Origin: Flavobacteriales bacterium
GTDB lineage: Bacteria; Bacteroidota; Bacteroidia; Flavobacteriales_D; Parvicellaceae
DNA length: 5,749 bases
Assembly (NCBI GenBank): GCA_026993705.1
Contig: JALWSJ010000217.1
Coordinates: 1-5,749 of the forward strand
Direction of reading: 5' to 3'
Positions 1 to 5,749 of the stretch are shown here, piece after piece. The notes under the pieces were generated by a model that worked only from the letters and a program-made list of their open reading frames with translations, was not told the DNA's origin and did not search any database. Position 1 is the first letter of the stretch. Each line of letters starts with the position of its first letter. The position numbers and the translations under genes were made by a program.

Positions 1-194
1 GTTTTATTGTGCTCAGATGTCCCGTGTTAGGGATTCCAACTAACGTAAAAATATCGCACTGAATATCAAATAGTTATAAAATTGTTATTTTTTTACGTTA
101 GCAACAAAACTCAACTGTTTTTTTACACAGTCGCTTAATAATAATCCCTAACGCGAGTGAAATTGGCGGAAAGAAAGTAAATTTTTAAACGACG
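1..194 (+). repeat. Palindrome-rich intergenic repeat, copy A (inverted partner at 5403-5600)
   Basis: This stretch matches the reverse complement of 5403-5600, by eye at roughly four bases in five across the core, with small indels. Inside it, 23-35 pairs with 143-155 (13 bp with one G-U, core TTAGGGAT/ATCCCTAA). Nested within are 40-51 with 90-101 (12 perfect bp, CTAACGTAAAAA) and a small hairpin, 114-118 with 127-131 (ACTGT/ACAGT). The best conserved block runs from about 106 to 150 and covers the small hairpin and the right outer arm. Similarity to copy B continues outside the outer stem on both sides (GTGCTCA near 9-15; AGAAAGT near 171-177; a weaker match at 182-194), so the unit is larger than the palindrome. 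The left edge may be cut by the window. No open reading frame is shared between the copies. It could be a MITE-like non-autonomous element or a structured RNA/DNA element; the sequence alone does not decide. Confidence 0.8.
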
Positions 195-253
195 AAAAAA
201 TCATTTATCACAGCAATGCTTCAGCTTTATAGTGAATTATAGAAACCAACAAT

Positions 254-3031
254 ATGACTACATTCCTAAGTAAAATTAGCGACGATATATTAGAAAATTA
301 CGCAACAAACGAGTTGAAAGACTTGCTGATGCTTGTTCCGTCCCGAAGGGTGGGGTTACACCTCAAACGAGAGTTGTCGAAGAAAATAAAGGAGGCTTTT
401 TGGTCGCCACAAATTTTAACTATCGACGAATTTTTGGTGGATTTACACGATTTCGGTAAAATAGACAACATAACCATACATTTCGAACTGTACAAAGCCT
501 ATACAAAACTATTCGGTACAGAAGAGTCTTTTGATTCCTTTCGTCAATGGTCATCGCAAATTATCAATGACTTTAACGAGATAGATCGCTATATGCTTTC
601 GCACGAAACCGTATTCAGTAACCTTCGTGATATTAAAGAAATAGAGCAATGGAGTTTTAATAGTACGGAGCTGAGTGAGGGACAGCAAAAGTTTTTGGAG
701 TTTTGGGAAAAGTTGGGCGAACTTTACGAAGGGTTTACCCAACAACTTACCGGACAAAAGTTAGCAACCTCAGCAAAAATATATAGAGATATAGCCACCA
801 ATCCCGGACAATATTTAGAAGGATTACCCTATAAGAAAATCTATATTTTCGGATTTAATGCTCTTTCTAAAAGTGAAGAAACCATATTTAAGTACTTGTA
901 TCAAACCTCAAAATCCAAACTGTTTTGGGATGCAGACAAGTATTACGTGCAAGAAAAAATGTTTGAAGCCGGAAATTTTATCCGCCGATACAATTGGGCG
1001 ACCGAAAGCATCAAAAACATTAGCGATGATTTATTGAAGTCGCAAAAAAACATACATTTATACCCTGCCAAAACAACCATAGACCAAGTCAATATATCAG
1101 CCAAAATAATAGAGGACAATCCTGAATTTACCACCGAAAAGAGTGCTTTAATATTGAGCGACGAAAGCCTTTTGAGTCCGCTCATTAATGCTATTCCCAA
1201 TAACCTCGATGCGATGAATATCACTATGGGATATTCCCTGCGATATACCACTGCCAAGGAACTTTTAGATACTTGTTTGGATATTACCTTGAACAGTCAA
1301 CGTTTTTCAAAGTCCAAAAGCATCTACTATAAAGATTTGAATCGTTTGTTTGATAATTCAATCATCAAGCACTTTGTAGCCCAATCAAAAGAAAACGTTG
1401 ACCGCTTTATGCAAAACATTGTAAAGTACAACTATTCGTTTATAACCCCAAAGAACATCAAAGACTATTTGCCGGAGTATAGCGAAACCCTCTCGTTTCT
1501 GTTTTATGACGAAAAAGTGGACACGAAAAGTTATTTAAGGCAATTAAAGCAATTTATAAACCTTGTCCGTCAAGAGTTAATCAAACAAGAAACCTTAAAT
1601 ATAGAGATAGAAAGTTTGTACAAAATAGAGTGGATTTTAGAGCATTTAGAAGAAATTTCACAGAAATATCCTTATGTAGAATCCATTGCAGGGTTACGGA
1701 AATTAATCTATCAGGTATTGGGTGCAGAAAAACTTGATTTTTACGGAGAACCTTTACAAGGCTTGCAAATTATGGGTTTTTTGGAAACACGGGCATTGGA
1801 TTTTGAACATGTGATTTTATTGTCTTGCAATGAAAGTTTTTTGCCCGGAGTGTCGCCAAATAATTCATTAATACCTTTTGATTTACGTTGTTTTTTACAA
1901 TTACCGACCAAGTCGGACAGAGAATCTATTTTCGCCTATTATTTCTATCGTATATTGCAAAAAGCTAAAAATATTCATTTAATCTACAACAATGGAATAG
2001 CCAATGCACTGGAAAGTAACGAAGTCAGTCGATACATTGTGCAAATAGAGAACGAATTGGCTCTTAGGTATAATATAAAATTACACCGTCATCAAATCAA
2101 CTATGATTCAGAGCGTAAATCTAAAGTTAAATCAATAACAAAAGACAGTTTTACGTTAGTGAAAATCGATGATTTTTTTCAAAGCGGAATGTCGCCTTCT
2201 GCACTCAACAATTATATGGAATGTCCGTTGGATTTTTATTATAAATACATTTTGAGAATAGCCGAGCAAGAAGAAGTGGAAGAAAGCATCGAAAGCAGTA
2301 CACAAGGAACGATAACGCATAAAGTTTTGGAGAATCTATATCGTACACATTTTCCTATGATAACGACAGAAAGTATCGACAAGATGCTAAAGGAGTTTGA
2401 AAAAGAAACACAAAAGGAGTTCGATAAATATTTTCCACAAAAAAACTATACGACAGGAAAGAATTTGCTATCCTATTCCATGGTGCTAAAAAGCATACGC
2501 AAATTTCTTTTGCAAGAGCGTGATTTTATAGCCAAAAGAGGAGCAATTCATATATTGGATTTAGAAAAAAAGATGGAGTGCGAATTGGAAGTGGAAACAA
2601 TTTTAGGAACAAAAACCGTAAAATTAAAAGGAAGTGCAGATAGGATAGATAAGGTAGGAAACACCGTTCGTATATTGGATTATAAAACAGGTTTTGTAGA
2701 GTCAAAAGACGTAGGAGCTGTTATCGATAAATTATTAAATGCCCCCAAAGCTAACCAATTGATGTTTTATGCGTATTTGTATTATAGAAATTATAAATCT
2801 ACGGAAATAGAATCGGGAATCATATCATTAAGAAATCTTAATGCGGGAGTTCTTTCCCTCAAAGTAAAAGCTTATCCCCTTGACGGAGGAAGCCGACCGC
2901 AGGTGATTGAATTAACAGAGGATGTATTTTTGGAGTACGAAGAAATGCTAAAAGAGGTGATTCGTGAAATTTATTCCGTAGAATGCAATTTTGAACATAA
3001 TGAAAAAGCCAAATATTGCATAGTTTGTTGA
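254..3031 (+). CDS. AddB-like PD-(D/E)XK nuclease family protein
   Basis: Probable subunit of an AddAB-type helicase-nuclease that resects double-strand DNA ends in the cytoplasm for recombinational repair; the role is inferred from the family. The N-terminus (about residues 25-42, LVPSRRVGLHLKREL) sits where UvrD-like helicases have Walker A, but the GxGKT/S motif is absent, as in the inactive helicase half of AddB proteins. A helicase-like segment follows at about 508-530 (GFLETRALDFEHVILL, then NESFLPG). The C-terminal nuclease domain starts near 648 (SPSALNNYMECPLDFYYKY) and carries H689 in GTITH, D796 in GSADRID, and D809 and K811 in LDYKTG, so the catalytic set looks intact. C657, C911, C922 and C925 could hold an iron-sulfur cluster that staples the domain, as in AddB. 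The length of 925 residues is plausible for the Bacteroidota branch. The ATG is preceded by an A-rich leader without Shine-Dalgarno, and the protein begins as expected for the family. No AddA-like helicase partner lies in the window. I am confident of the family and less so of the exact complex. Confidence 0.9.
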   Translation: MTTFLSKISDDILENYATNELKDLLMLVPSRRVGLHLKRELSKKIKEAFWSPQILTIDEFLVDLHDFGKIDNITIHFELYKAYTKLFGTEESFDSFRQWSSQIINDFNEIDRYMLSHETVFSNLRDIKEIEQWSFNSTELSEGQQKFLEFWEKLGELYEGFTQQLTGQKLATSAKIYRDIATNPGQYLEGLPYKKIYIFGFNALSKSEETIFKYLYQTSKSKLFWDADKYYVQEKMFEAGNFIRRYNWATESIKNISDDLLKSQKNIHLYPAKTTIDQVNISAKIIEDNPEFTTEKSALILSDESLLSPLINAIPNNLDAMNITMGYSLRYTTAKELLDTCLDITLNSQRFSKSKSIYYKDLNRLFDNSIIKHFVAQSKENVDRFMQNIVKYNYSFITPKNIKDYLPEYSETLSFLFYDEKVDTKSYLRQLKQFINLVRQELIKQETLNIEIESLYKIEWILEHLEEISQKYPYVESIAGLRKLIYQVLGAEKLDFYGEPLQGLQIMGFLETRALDFEHVILLSCNESFLPGVSPNNSLIPFDLRCFLQLPTKSDRESIFAYYFYRILQKAKNIHLIYNNGIANALESNEVSRYIVQIENELALRYNIKLHRHQINYDSERKSKVKSITKDSFTLVKIDDFFQSGMSPSALNNYMECPLDFYYKYILRIAEQEEVEESIESSTQGTITHKVLENLYRTHFPMITTESIDKMLKEFEKETQKEFDKYFPQKNYTTGKNLLSYSMVLKSIRKFLLQERDFIAKRGAIHILDLEKKMECELEVETILGTKTVKLKGSADRIDKVGNTVRILDYKTGFVESKDVGAVIDKLLNAPKANQLMFYAYLYYRNYKSTEIESGIISLRNLNAGVLSLKVKAYPLDGGSRPQVIELTEDVFLEYEEMLKEVIREIYSVECNFEHNEKAKYCIVC

Positions 3032-3071
3032 TTTTGCACCATATTTGTTTGTTAGAAATAAAAATAATAAA

Positions 3072-3833
3072 ATGAAGAAGATAATTGTTGTAATATTAGT
3101 TTTGATGGTTGGTGTGATAACAGCACAAAACAGAACCGACAGTAAAGGGAAACAAGGCGTTTGGGTAGTAAAAGATGACCAAGGACACATTCGTTATAAG
3201 GGGCAGTTTAAAGACAACCAACCGATTGGAAAATTCACGTATTATTATCCAACGGGAGAGCCTTCAAGTGTTATGAATTTTTCAGATAACGGACAAAAAG
3301 CCGAGTGTAAAATGTATCATAAGAACGGAAATTTAATGGCGGTTGGACGTTATATCGATAGAAAAAAAGATAGTGTTTGGTGGTTTTTTAACGAAAATAA
3401 GCAAGTATTAAAGAAAGAAACCTATAAAAATGATAAGTTGGATGGAGAGGTAGTAACCTATTATCCCGCTAATCCCAAAGAAGAAAAAGTTTTAAAATTT
3501 GAAGTCGTACATTGGAAGGACGGATTGTATCATGGCGAATGGACACAGTTTTTTAAAGACGGGAAAGTAAAAGCTCACGGTTTCTATAAAAACGGATATT
3601 TAGACGGACAAGTAAAATGGTATTATCCGTCAGGAGCTGTGGAAACTGTTGGTTGGTACAAGCATACGCTTAAAAACGGGTTTTGGAAAACATTTGAACC
3701 CGATGGAGAATTAAAAATGAAAGTATATTATCTTAATGACAGAATTTTAGAAGGCGAGGAATTGGAAAAGTGTTTGGAGAGAAAGAAGCAAGAAAAAAGG
3801 AAAGGAGCAACTCCGGAAGTTAAGCAACCATAG
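3072..3833 (+). CDS. Exported MORN_2 (YwqK-type) repeat protein
   Basis: A 253-residue protein of the kind usually annotated as a 'toxin-antitoxin system YwqK family antitoxin'; that name is inherited and no toxin is visible here. Residues 1-18 form a signal peptide (MKK, then a hydrophobic run ending in ITA, with Q19 as likely first mature residue), so it is exported to the periplasm or outer envelope. There is no lipobox cysteine. Residues 26-223 form about eight degenerate repeats of 22-30 residues with the MORN_2 signature of G-x-W/F-x-x-(Y/F)(Y/F)-x-(D/N/T)G, for example GKFTYYYPTGE, GEWTQFFKDGK, GQVKWYYPSGA and GFWKTFEPDGE. A charged, lysine-rich tail (about 224-253) follows. The reading frame stays open upstream to a TTG at 3045, but the ATG at 3072 is preferred because the signal peptide begins there directly and the upstream bases look like an A-rich leader. 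The 40 bp gap after the nuclease gene suggests co-transcription; an intrinsic terminator follows. Function is unknown; a structural or peptide-binding envelope role is a guess. Confidence 0.88.
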   Translation: MKKIIVVILVLMVGVITAQNRTDSKGKQGVWVVKDDQGHIRYKGQFKDNQPIGKFTYYYPTGEPSSVMNFSDNGQKAECKMYHKNGNLMAVGRYIDRKKDSVWWFFNENKQVLKKETYKNDKLDGEVVTYYPANPKEEKVLKFEVVHWKDGLYHGEWTQFFKDGKVKAHGFYKNGYLDGQVKWYYPSGAVETVGWYKHTLKNGFWKTFEPDGELKMKVYYLNDRILEGEELEKCLERKKQEKRKGATPEVKQP

Positions 3834-3850
3834 AAAAACCGATATCGTTT

Positions 3851-3877
3851 AAAAGCACTAGAATTAGTGCCTTTTTT
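3851..3877 (+). terminator. Intrinsic terminator after the MORN-repeat gene
   Basis: GCACTA (3855-3860) and TAGTGC (3865-3870) form a six-pair stem around a GAAT loop, followed by C and six T residues (3872-3877). The A-run before the stem (3851-3854) faces the T-run, so it may act on both strands. It lies 18 bases after the stop codon at 3833 and separates the nuclease/MORN gene pair from the kinase gene. Confidence 0.8.
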
Positions 3878-3896
3878 AGTTTATATGAAATTATTA

Positions 3897-3927
3897 TTGT
3901 TTAATCTAAAAATAGTTCGTTAATTTG
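3897..3927 (+). promoter_or_regulatory. Candidate Bacteroidota-type promoter of the histidine kinase gene
   Basis: TTG at 3897-3899 and TTAATTTG at 3920-3927 are separated by 20 bases. This fits the Bacteroidota sigma-ABfr pattern (TTG at -33, TAnnTTTG at -7) with one mismatch in the -7 box. Transcription would start a few bases downstream and give a leader of about 15-18 bases before the ATG at 3950. The position between a terminator and the next gene supports it. In AT-rich DNA such matches also arise by chance. Confidence 0.4.
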
Positions 3928-3949
3928 TTGGTTATCATTTAGATATACG

Positions 3950-5284
3950 ATGAAAGTACGTAACATAAAAATAATAGTTTTATTAGCCTCCATTATGATG
4001 GTATTGGTGGTGATAAACCAGTACTTTTGGGTAAAAAAAGATATAGATTTTCAAGATAACCTTATTGAGATTCAAAAAAAGAATAATAGTCAATCGGAGA
4101 AGTTATTTGATACGCAAGTTACGTTGGCAATCATCAATGTTAGAGATCGTTTGCTTTCGCTGAATAAGGAGTTGTCGGGCTTGGAATTGGAGCCGATTAA
4201 GAAAATTACCGAAAATTATTATGTAGCCAGTTTTTATGACACTATTAATCCTGATTTATTGAAAAACTTACTCGTAGAACAGTTTAAAAACTATAAAATC
4301 AATGAAGTTTTTGAATATGGAATTTATGACTGTTTTGCGGACTCTATTATTTTTGATCAATATGTTGGGTTAAGTATAGAGCAACATAAAAATGAAACGG
4401 CACCACCTCATTTGACAAAATGGAACCATGACGGGCATTATTTTGGGGTGTATTTTCCGTTTAAAAAGAAGAAAGAGCTTTTTAAAGGAGAAGTTTTTCC
4501 TCGTAGTTTGGTATTCTCTTCATTAATCATATTTTTTGCGATACTTATTTTTAGTTATGCGATTATGACGATTATAAAACAAGATAAGTTATCCCAATTA
4601 AAGACAGATTTTGTCAATAATATGACGCATGAGCTAAAAACACCAATAGCCACTATCAAACTTTCCAGTGATGTTTTGTTGAAAAAAAACATAACGTGTG
4701 ATGCAGAGCGTATTAATCGCTATGCCGGTATCATTAAATCGGAGAATTCTCGTCTTGAAAGTCAGGTTGAACGAGTATTACAAATGGCAAAACTGGAGCA
4801 AGATAATATACCGTTAAATAAAGAACCGATTTACCTGCATGAAATAATCAGAAGAGCTTCGGAGGTGTATCGCCATGATGTTTTAGAGAAAGATGGGCTT
4901 ATTTCTTTAGATTTAGAAGCTGAAAACGATTTGATAATTGGTGATAAGGTGCATATCACGAATATTATTTACAACCTGATAGATAATGCGATAAAGTACA
5001 CACTTGGAAGTCCTTTTATTACCATTTCAACGTTGAGTAATGCCGGAAAGATTTTTATATCGATTGAAGACAACGGAATAGGAATAGAGAGAAAAGAGAT
5101 ACAGTATATTTTTGACCGTTTTTATCGTGTAAAGAGCGGAGATAAACACGAGACCAAAGGATTTGGAATTGGTTTATATTATGTTAAAAGTGTTGTCAAT
5201 CAACACGGAGGAGATATAAAAGTAACGAGCAAGAAAGGAAATGGTAGTAATTTTATTATTATTCTACCTTTGTCTAATAAGTAG
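3950..5284 (+). CDS. Membrane-bound two-component sensor histidine kinase
   Basis: A 444-residue inner-membrane kinase that should autophosphorylate on histidine and pass the phosphate to a response regulator. A first membrane segment (about 6-28) and a second (about 186-209) enclose a periplasmic sensor region of about 155 residues that I do not recognise. There is no HAMP domain: the second helix passes through a short linker straight into the HisKA domain. The H-box is FVNNMTHELKTP with phospho-acceptor H227. The ATPase domain has all its boxes: N-box NLIDNAIKYT (N342, N346), G1 EDNGIGI (D374, G376, G378), F-box FDRFYR (about 387-392) and G2 GFGIGLYYV (G404, G406, G408), so it looks catalytically competent. 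The ATG has an AT-rich leader without Shine-Dalgarno and is followed immediately by a plausible membrane anchor. Bacteroidota kinases of this layout often sit beside an OmpR-type regulator, but none is next to it here; the preceding gene encodes a MORN-repeat protein and the following 465 bases are non-coding. The signal sensed is unknown. Confidence 0.94.
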   Translation: MKVRNIKIIVLLASIMMVLVVINQYFWVKKDIDFQDNLIEIQKKNNSQSEKLFDTQVTLAIINVRDRLLSLNKELSGLELEPIKKITENYYVASFYDTINPDLLKNLLVEQFKNYKINEVFEYGIYDCFADSIIFDQYVGLSIEQHKNETAPPHLTKWNHDGHYFGVYFPFKKKKELFKGEVFPRSLVFSSLIIFFAILIFSYAIMTIIKQDKLSQLKTDFVNNMTHELKTPIATIKLSSDVLLKKNITCDAERINRYAGIIKSENSRLESQVERVLQMAKLEQDNIPLNKEPIYLHEIIRRASEVYRHDVLEKDGLISLDLEAENDLIIGDKVHITNIIYNLIDNAIKYTLGSPFITISTLSNAGKIFISIEDNGIGIERKEIQYIFDRFYRVKSGDKHETKGFGIGLYYVKSVVNQHGGDIKVTSKKGNGSNFIIILPLSNK

Positions 5285-5320
5285 TAAATAATTGTTTTAA
5301 GGTTATTACTTGAGTTTTTT
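5279..5320 (+). terminator. Weak terminator-like hairpin overlapping the kinase stop codon
   Basis: AAGTAGTAA (5279-5287) can pair with TTATTACTT (5303-5311) over nine positions with one G-U, enclosing a 15-base loop, and six T residues follow at 5315-5320. The kinase stop codon TAG (5282-5284) lies in the left arm. The stem is AT-rich and the loop large, so termination may be inefficient; position just after the gene is the main support. Confidence 0.4.
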
Positions 5321-5402
5321 GTTTAAGTTTATTGCGTTAATTATTACGAATTTTTTTAATTTGTCTATTCTTCTTTTTTTTGGAGATATGCAAAGAAATA
5401 TT

Positions 5403-5600
5403 CATCGTCTGAGAACTACAAACTCCACTTTCTTGTACTTATTTCATTTCGCTTTAGGGATTATTAAGCGACTGTAAAAAACAGTTGAGTTTTTGAGCTA
5501 ACGTAAAAAATTAGACAATTTTATAATCGCTTGATTATCAATATTGTATTTTAACGTTAGTTGGAGTATCCCTAACCCGCGTAAAATGAGCACCATAAAA
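5403..5600 (-). repeat. Palindrome-rich intergenic repeat, copy B (inverted partner of 1-194)
   Basis: Read on the minus strand, this region realigns with 1-194. The outer arms are 5454-5461 (TTAGGGAT) and 5568-5575 (ATCCCTAA), eight perfect pairs. The inner arms are 5498-5509 and 5549-5560: seven pairs of CTAACGT/ACGTTAG, one mismatch, then four A-T pairs. The small hairpin is 5471-5475 with 5481-5485 (ACTGT, five A, ACAGT). Beyond the outer stem, TGAGCACCATAAAA (5587-5600) and ACTTTCTT (5427-5434) are also found in copy A, and 5403-5415 matches copy A with only transitions. It lies downstream of the kinase gene in a stretch without a gene. The stems are kept although arm sequences and loop lengths differ between the copies, which suggests that folding matters or that the palindromes are part of an element's ends. 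Confidence 0.8.
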
Positions 5601-5715
5601 TGTTTTTATTTCCTTTATACTTCTTTAAAAAATATTTCCATAGTGGGTGCTATGCTCAATGCAATAAACTTTATGGAGAATTTGAAGAATTTATTTTTTT
5701 CAAGACTTAGGCGTA

Positions 5716-5749
5716 AAATTTTTGTTGTAACGGGTTACTACAAAAATTT
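5716..5749. terminator. Strong AT-rich hairpin at the right window edge, possible bidirectional terminator
   Basis: AAATTTTTGTTGTAA (5716-5730) pairs with TTACTACAAAAATTT (5735-5749) at 14 of 15 positions around a CGGG loop. Both strands end in a T-run, so it could terminate transcription from either side, for example from a gene on the minus strand beyond the window. The structure reaches the last base, so its full extent cannot be seen, and it could instead be part of another repeat. Confidence 0.5.

Larger units (their letters stand above)
5285..5749. other. Gene-poor intergenic region after the kinase gene
   Basis: These 465 bases hold the weak terminator, an AT-rich spacer with long T-runs (5312-5381), repeat copy B and the right-edge hairpin. 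The only open frames starting with ATG that I examined are 29 codons (5388-5477) and 36 codons (5600-5710); neither resembles a known protein to me, and the first runs into the repeat. I see no tRNA or other recognisable RNA gene. Confidence 0.7.

Noticed and set aside
23..155. The nested palindromes as an integron attC site.
   Set aside because: The simple attC layout of RYYYAAC on the left and GTTRRRY on the right is not met: the outer arms are in the opposite order (GTTAGGG...CCCTAAC) and the inner arms do not match the boxes. There is also no integrase gene or cassette array.
216..242. An eight-codon upstream open frame just before the nuclease gene.
   Set aside because: It is too short to distinguish from chance and has no initiation signal.
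298..1257. Minus-strand open frames inside the nuclease gene (298-495, 551-757, 943-1257).
   Set aside because: They lie opposite a continuous, well-supported coding frame and encode nothing recognisable; they are shadows of the real gene.
3031..3060. A promoter between the nuclease and MORN-repeat genes (TTTTG...TATTTGTTTG).
   Set aside because: The boxes do not fit the Bacteroidota -33/-7 spacing, and TTTG runs are common in this AT-rich DNA.
3045..3071. A nine-codon N-terminal extension of the MORN-repeat protein from a TTG start.
   Set aside because: The extension would place polar residues before a canonical signal peptide that begins exactly at the ATG at 3072, and its bases look like an A-rich leader.
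5388..5477. A 29-codon open frame on the plus strand with GGAG just before its ATG.
   Set aside because: It runs into repeat copy B, the matching part of copy A does not keep the frame, the GGAG is too close to the ATG, and the peptide resembles nothing I know. Most likely chance.
1..5600. The whole block as a composite transposon or invertible cassette.
   Set aside because: No transposase or recombinase gene is present, the arms are substantially diverged, and the enclosed genes look like ordinary chromosomal genes. Two independent members of a dispersed repeat family explain it better.
5600..5710. A 36-codon open frame ending just before the right-edge hairpin.
   Set aside because: Its composition is that of AT-rich non-coding DNA (many Phe, Tyr and Lys), it has no domain or leader signal, and it starts at the repeat boundary. 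Too weak to call a gene.

Overview
The window looks like chromosomal DNA of a low-GC member of the Bacteroidota, probably a Flavobacteriia-type organism. The genes are AT-rich, the starts have A-rich leaders without a Shine-Dalgarno sequence, one good promoter candidate fits the Bacteroidota -33 TTG / -7 TAnnTTTG pattern, and all three proteins read like flavobacterial families. This placement is inference from sequence style; no database search was possible.

Layout: positions 1-194 hold one copy of an approximately 195 bp palindrome-rich repeat, followed by a short leader. Positions 254-3031 encode a 925-residue AddB-like protein with a degenerate helicase-like body and a C-terminal PD-(D/E)XK nuclease domain, probably part of a double-strand-break end-processing enzyme. 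Forty bases later, 3072-3833 encode a secreted or envelope protein made of MORN_2/YwqK-type repeats, possibly co-transcribed with the nuclease. A clear intrinsic terminator (3851-3877) ends this pair. After a candidate promoter (3897-3927), 3950-5284 encode a membrane sensor histidine kinase with no response regulator next to it. A weak terminator-like hairpin overlaps its stop codon.

The rest of the window (5285-5749) has no convincing gene. It carries the second copy of the repeat in inverted orientation (5403-5600), then a strong hairpin that touches the window edge (5716-5749).

The three genes do not form an obvious single pathway: DNA end repair, an envelope repeat protein and a signalling kinase. 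The most notable signal is the pair of diverged, inverted, structured repeats bracketing them. Each can fold into an outer stem enclosing a long inner stem and a small hairpin, and similarity continues outside the outer stem. This suggests a dispersed repeat family (MITE-like element or structured intergenic RNA/DNA element) rather than a new gene system. I see no CRISPR array, tRNA, rRNA or transposase gene.
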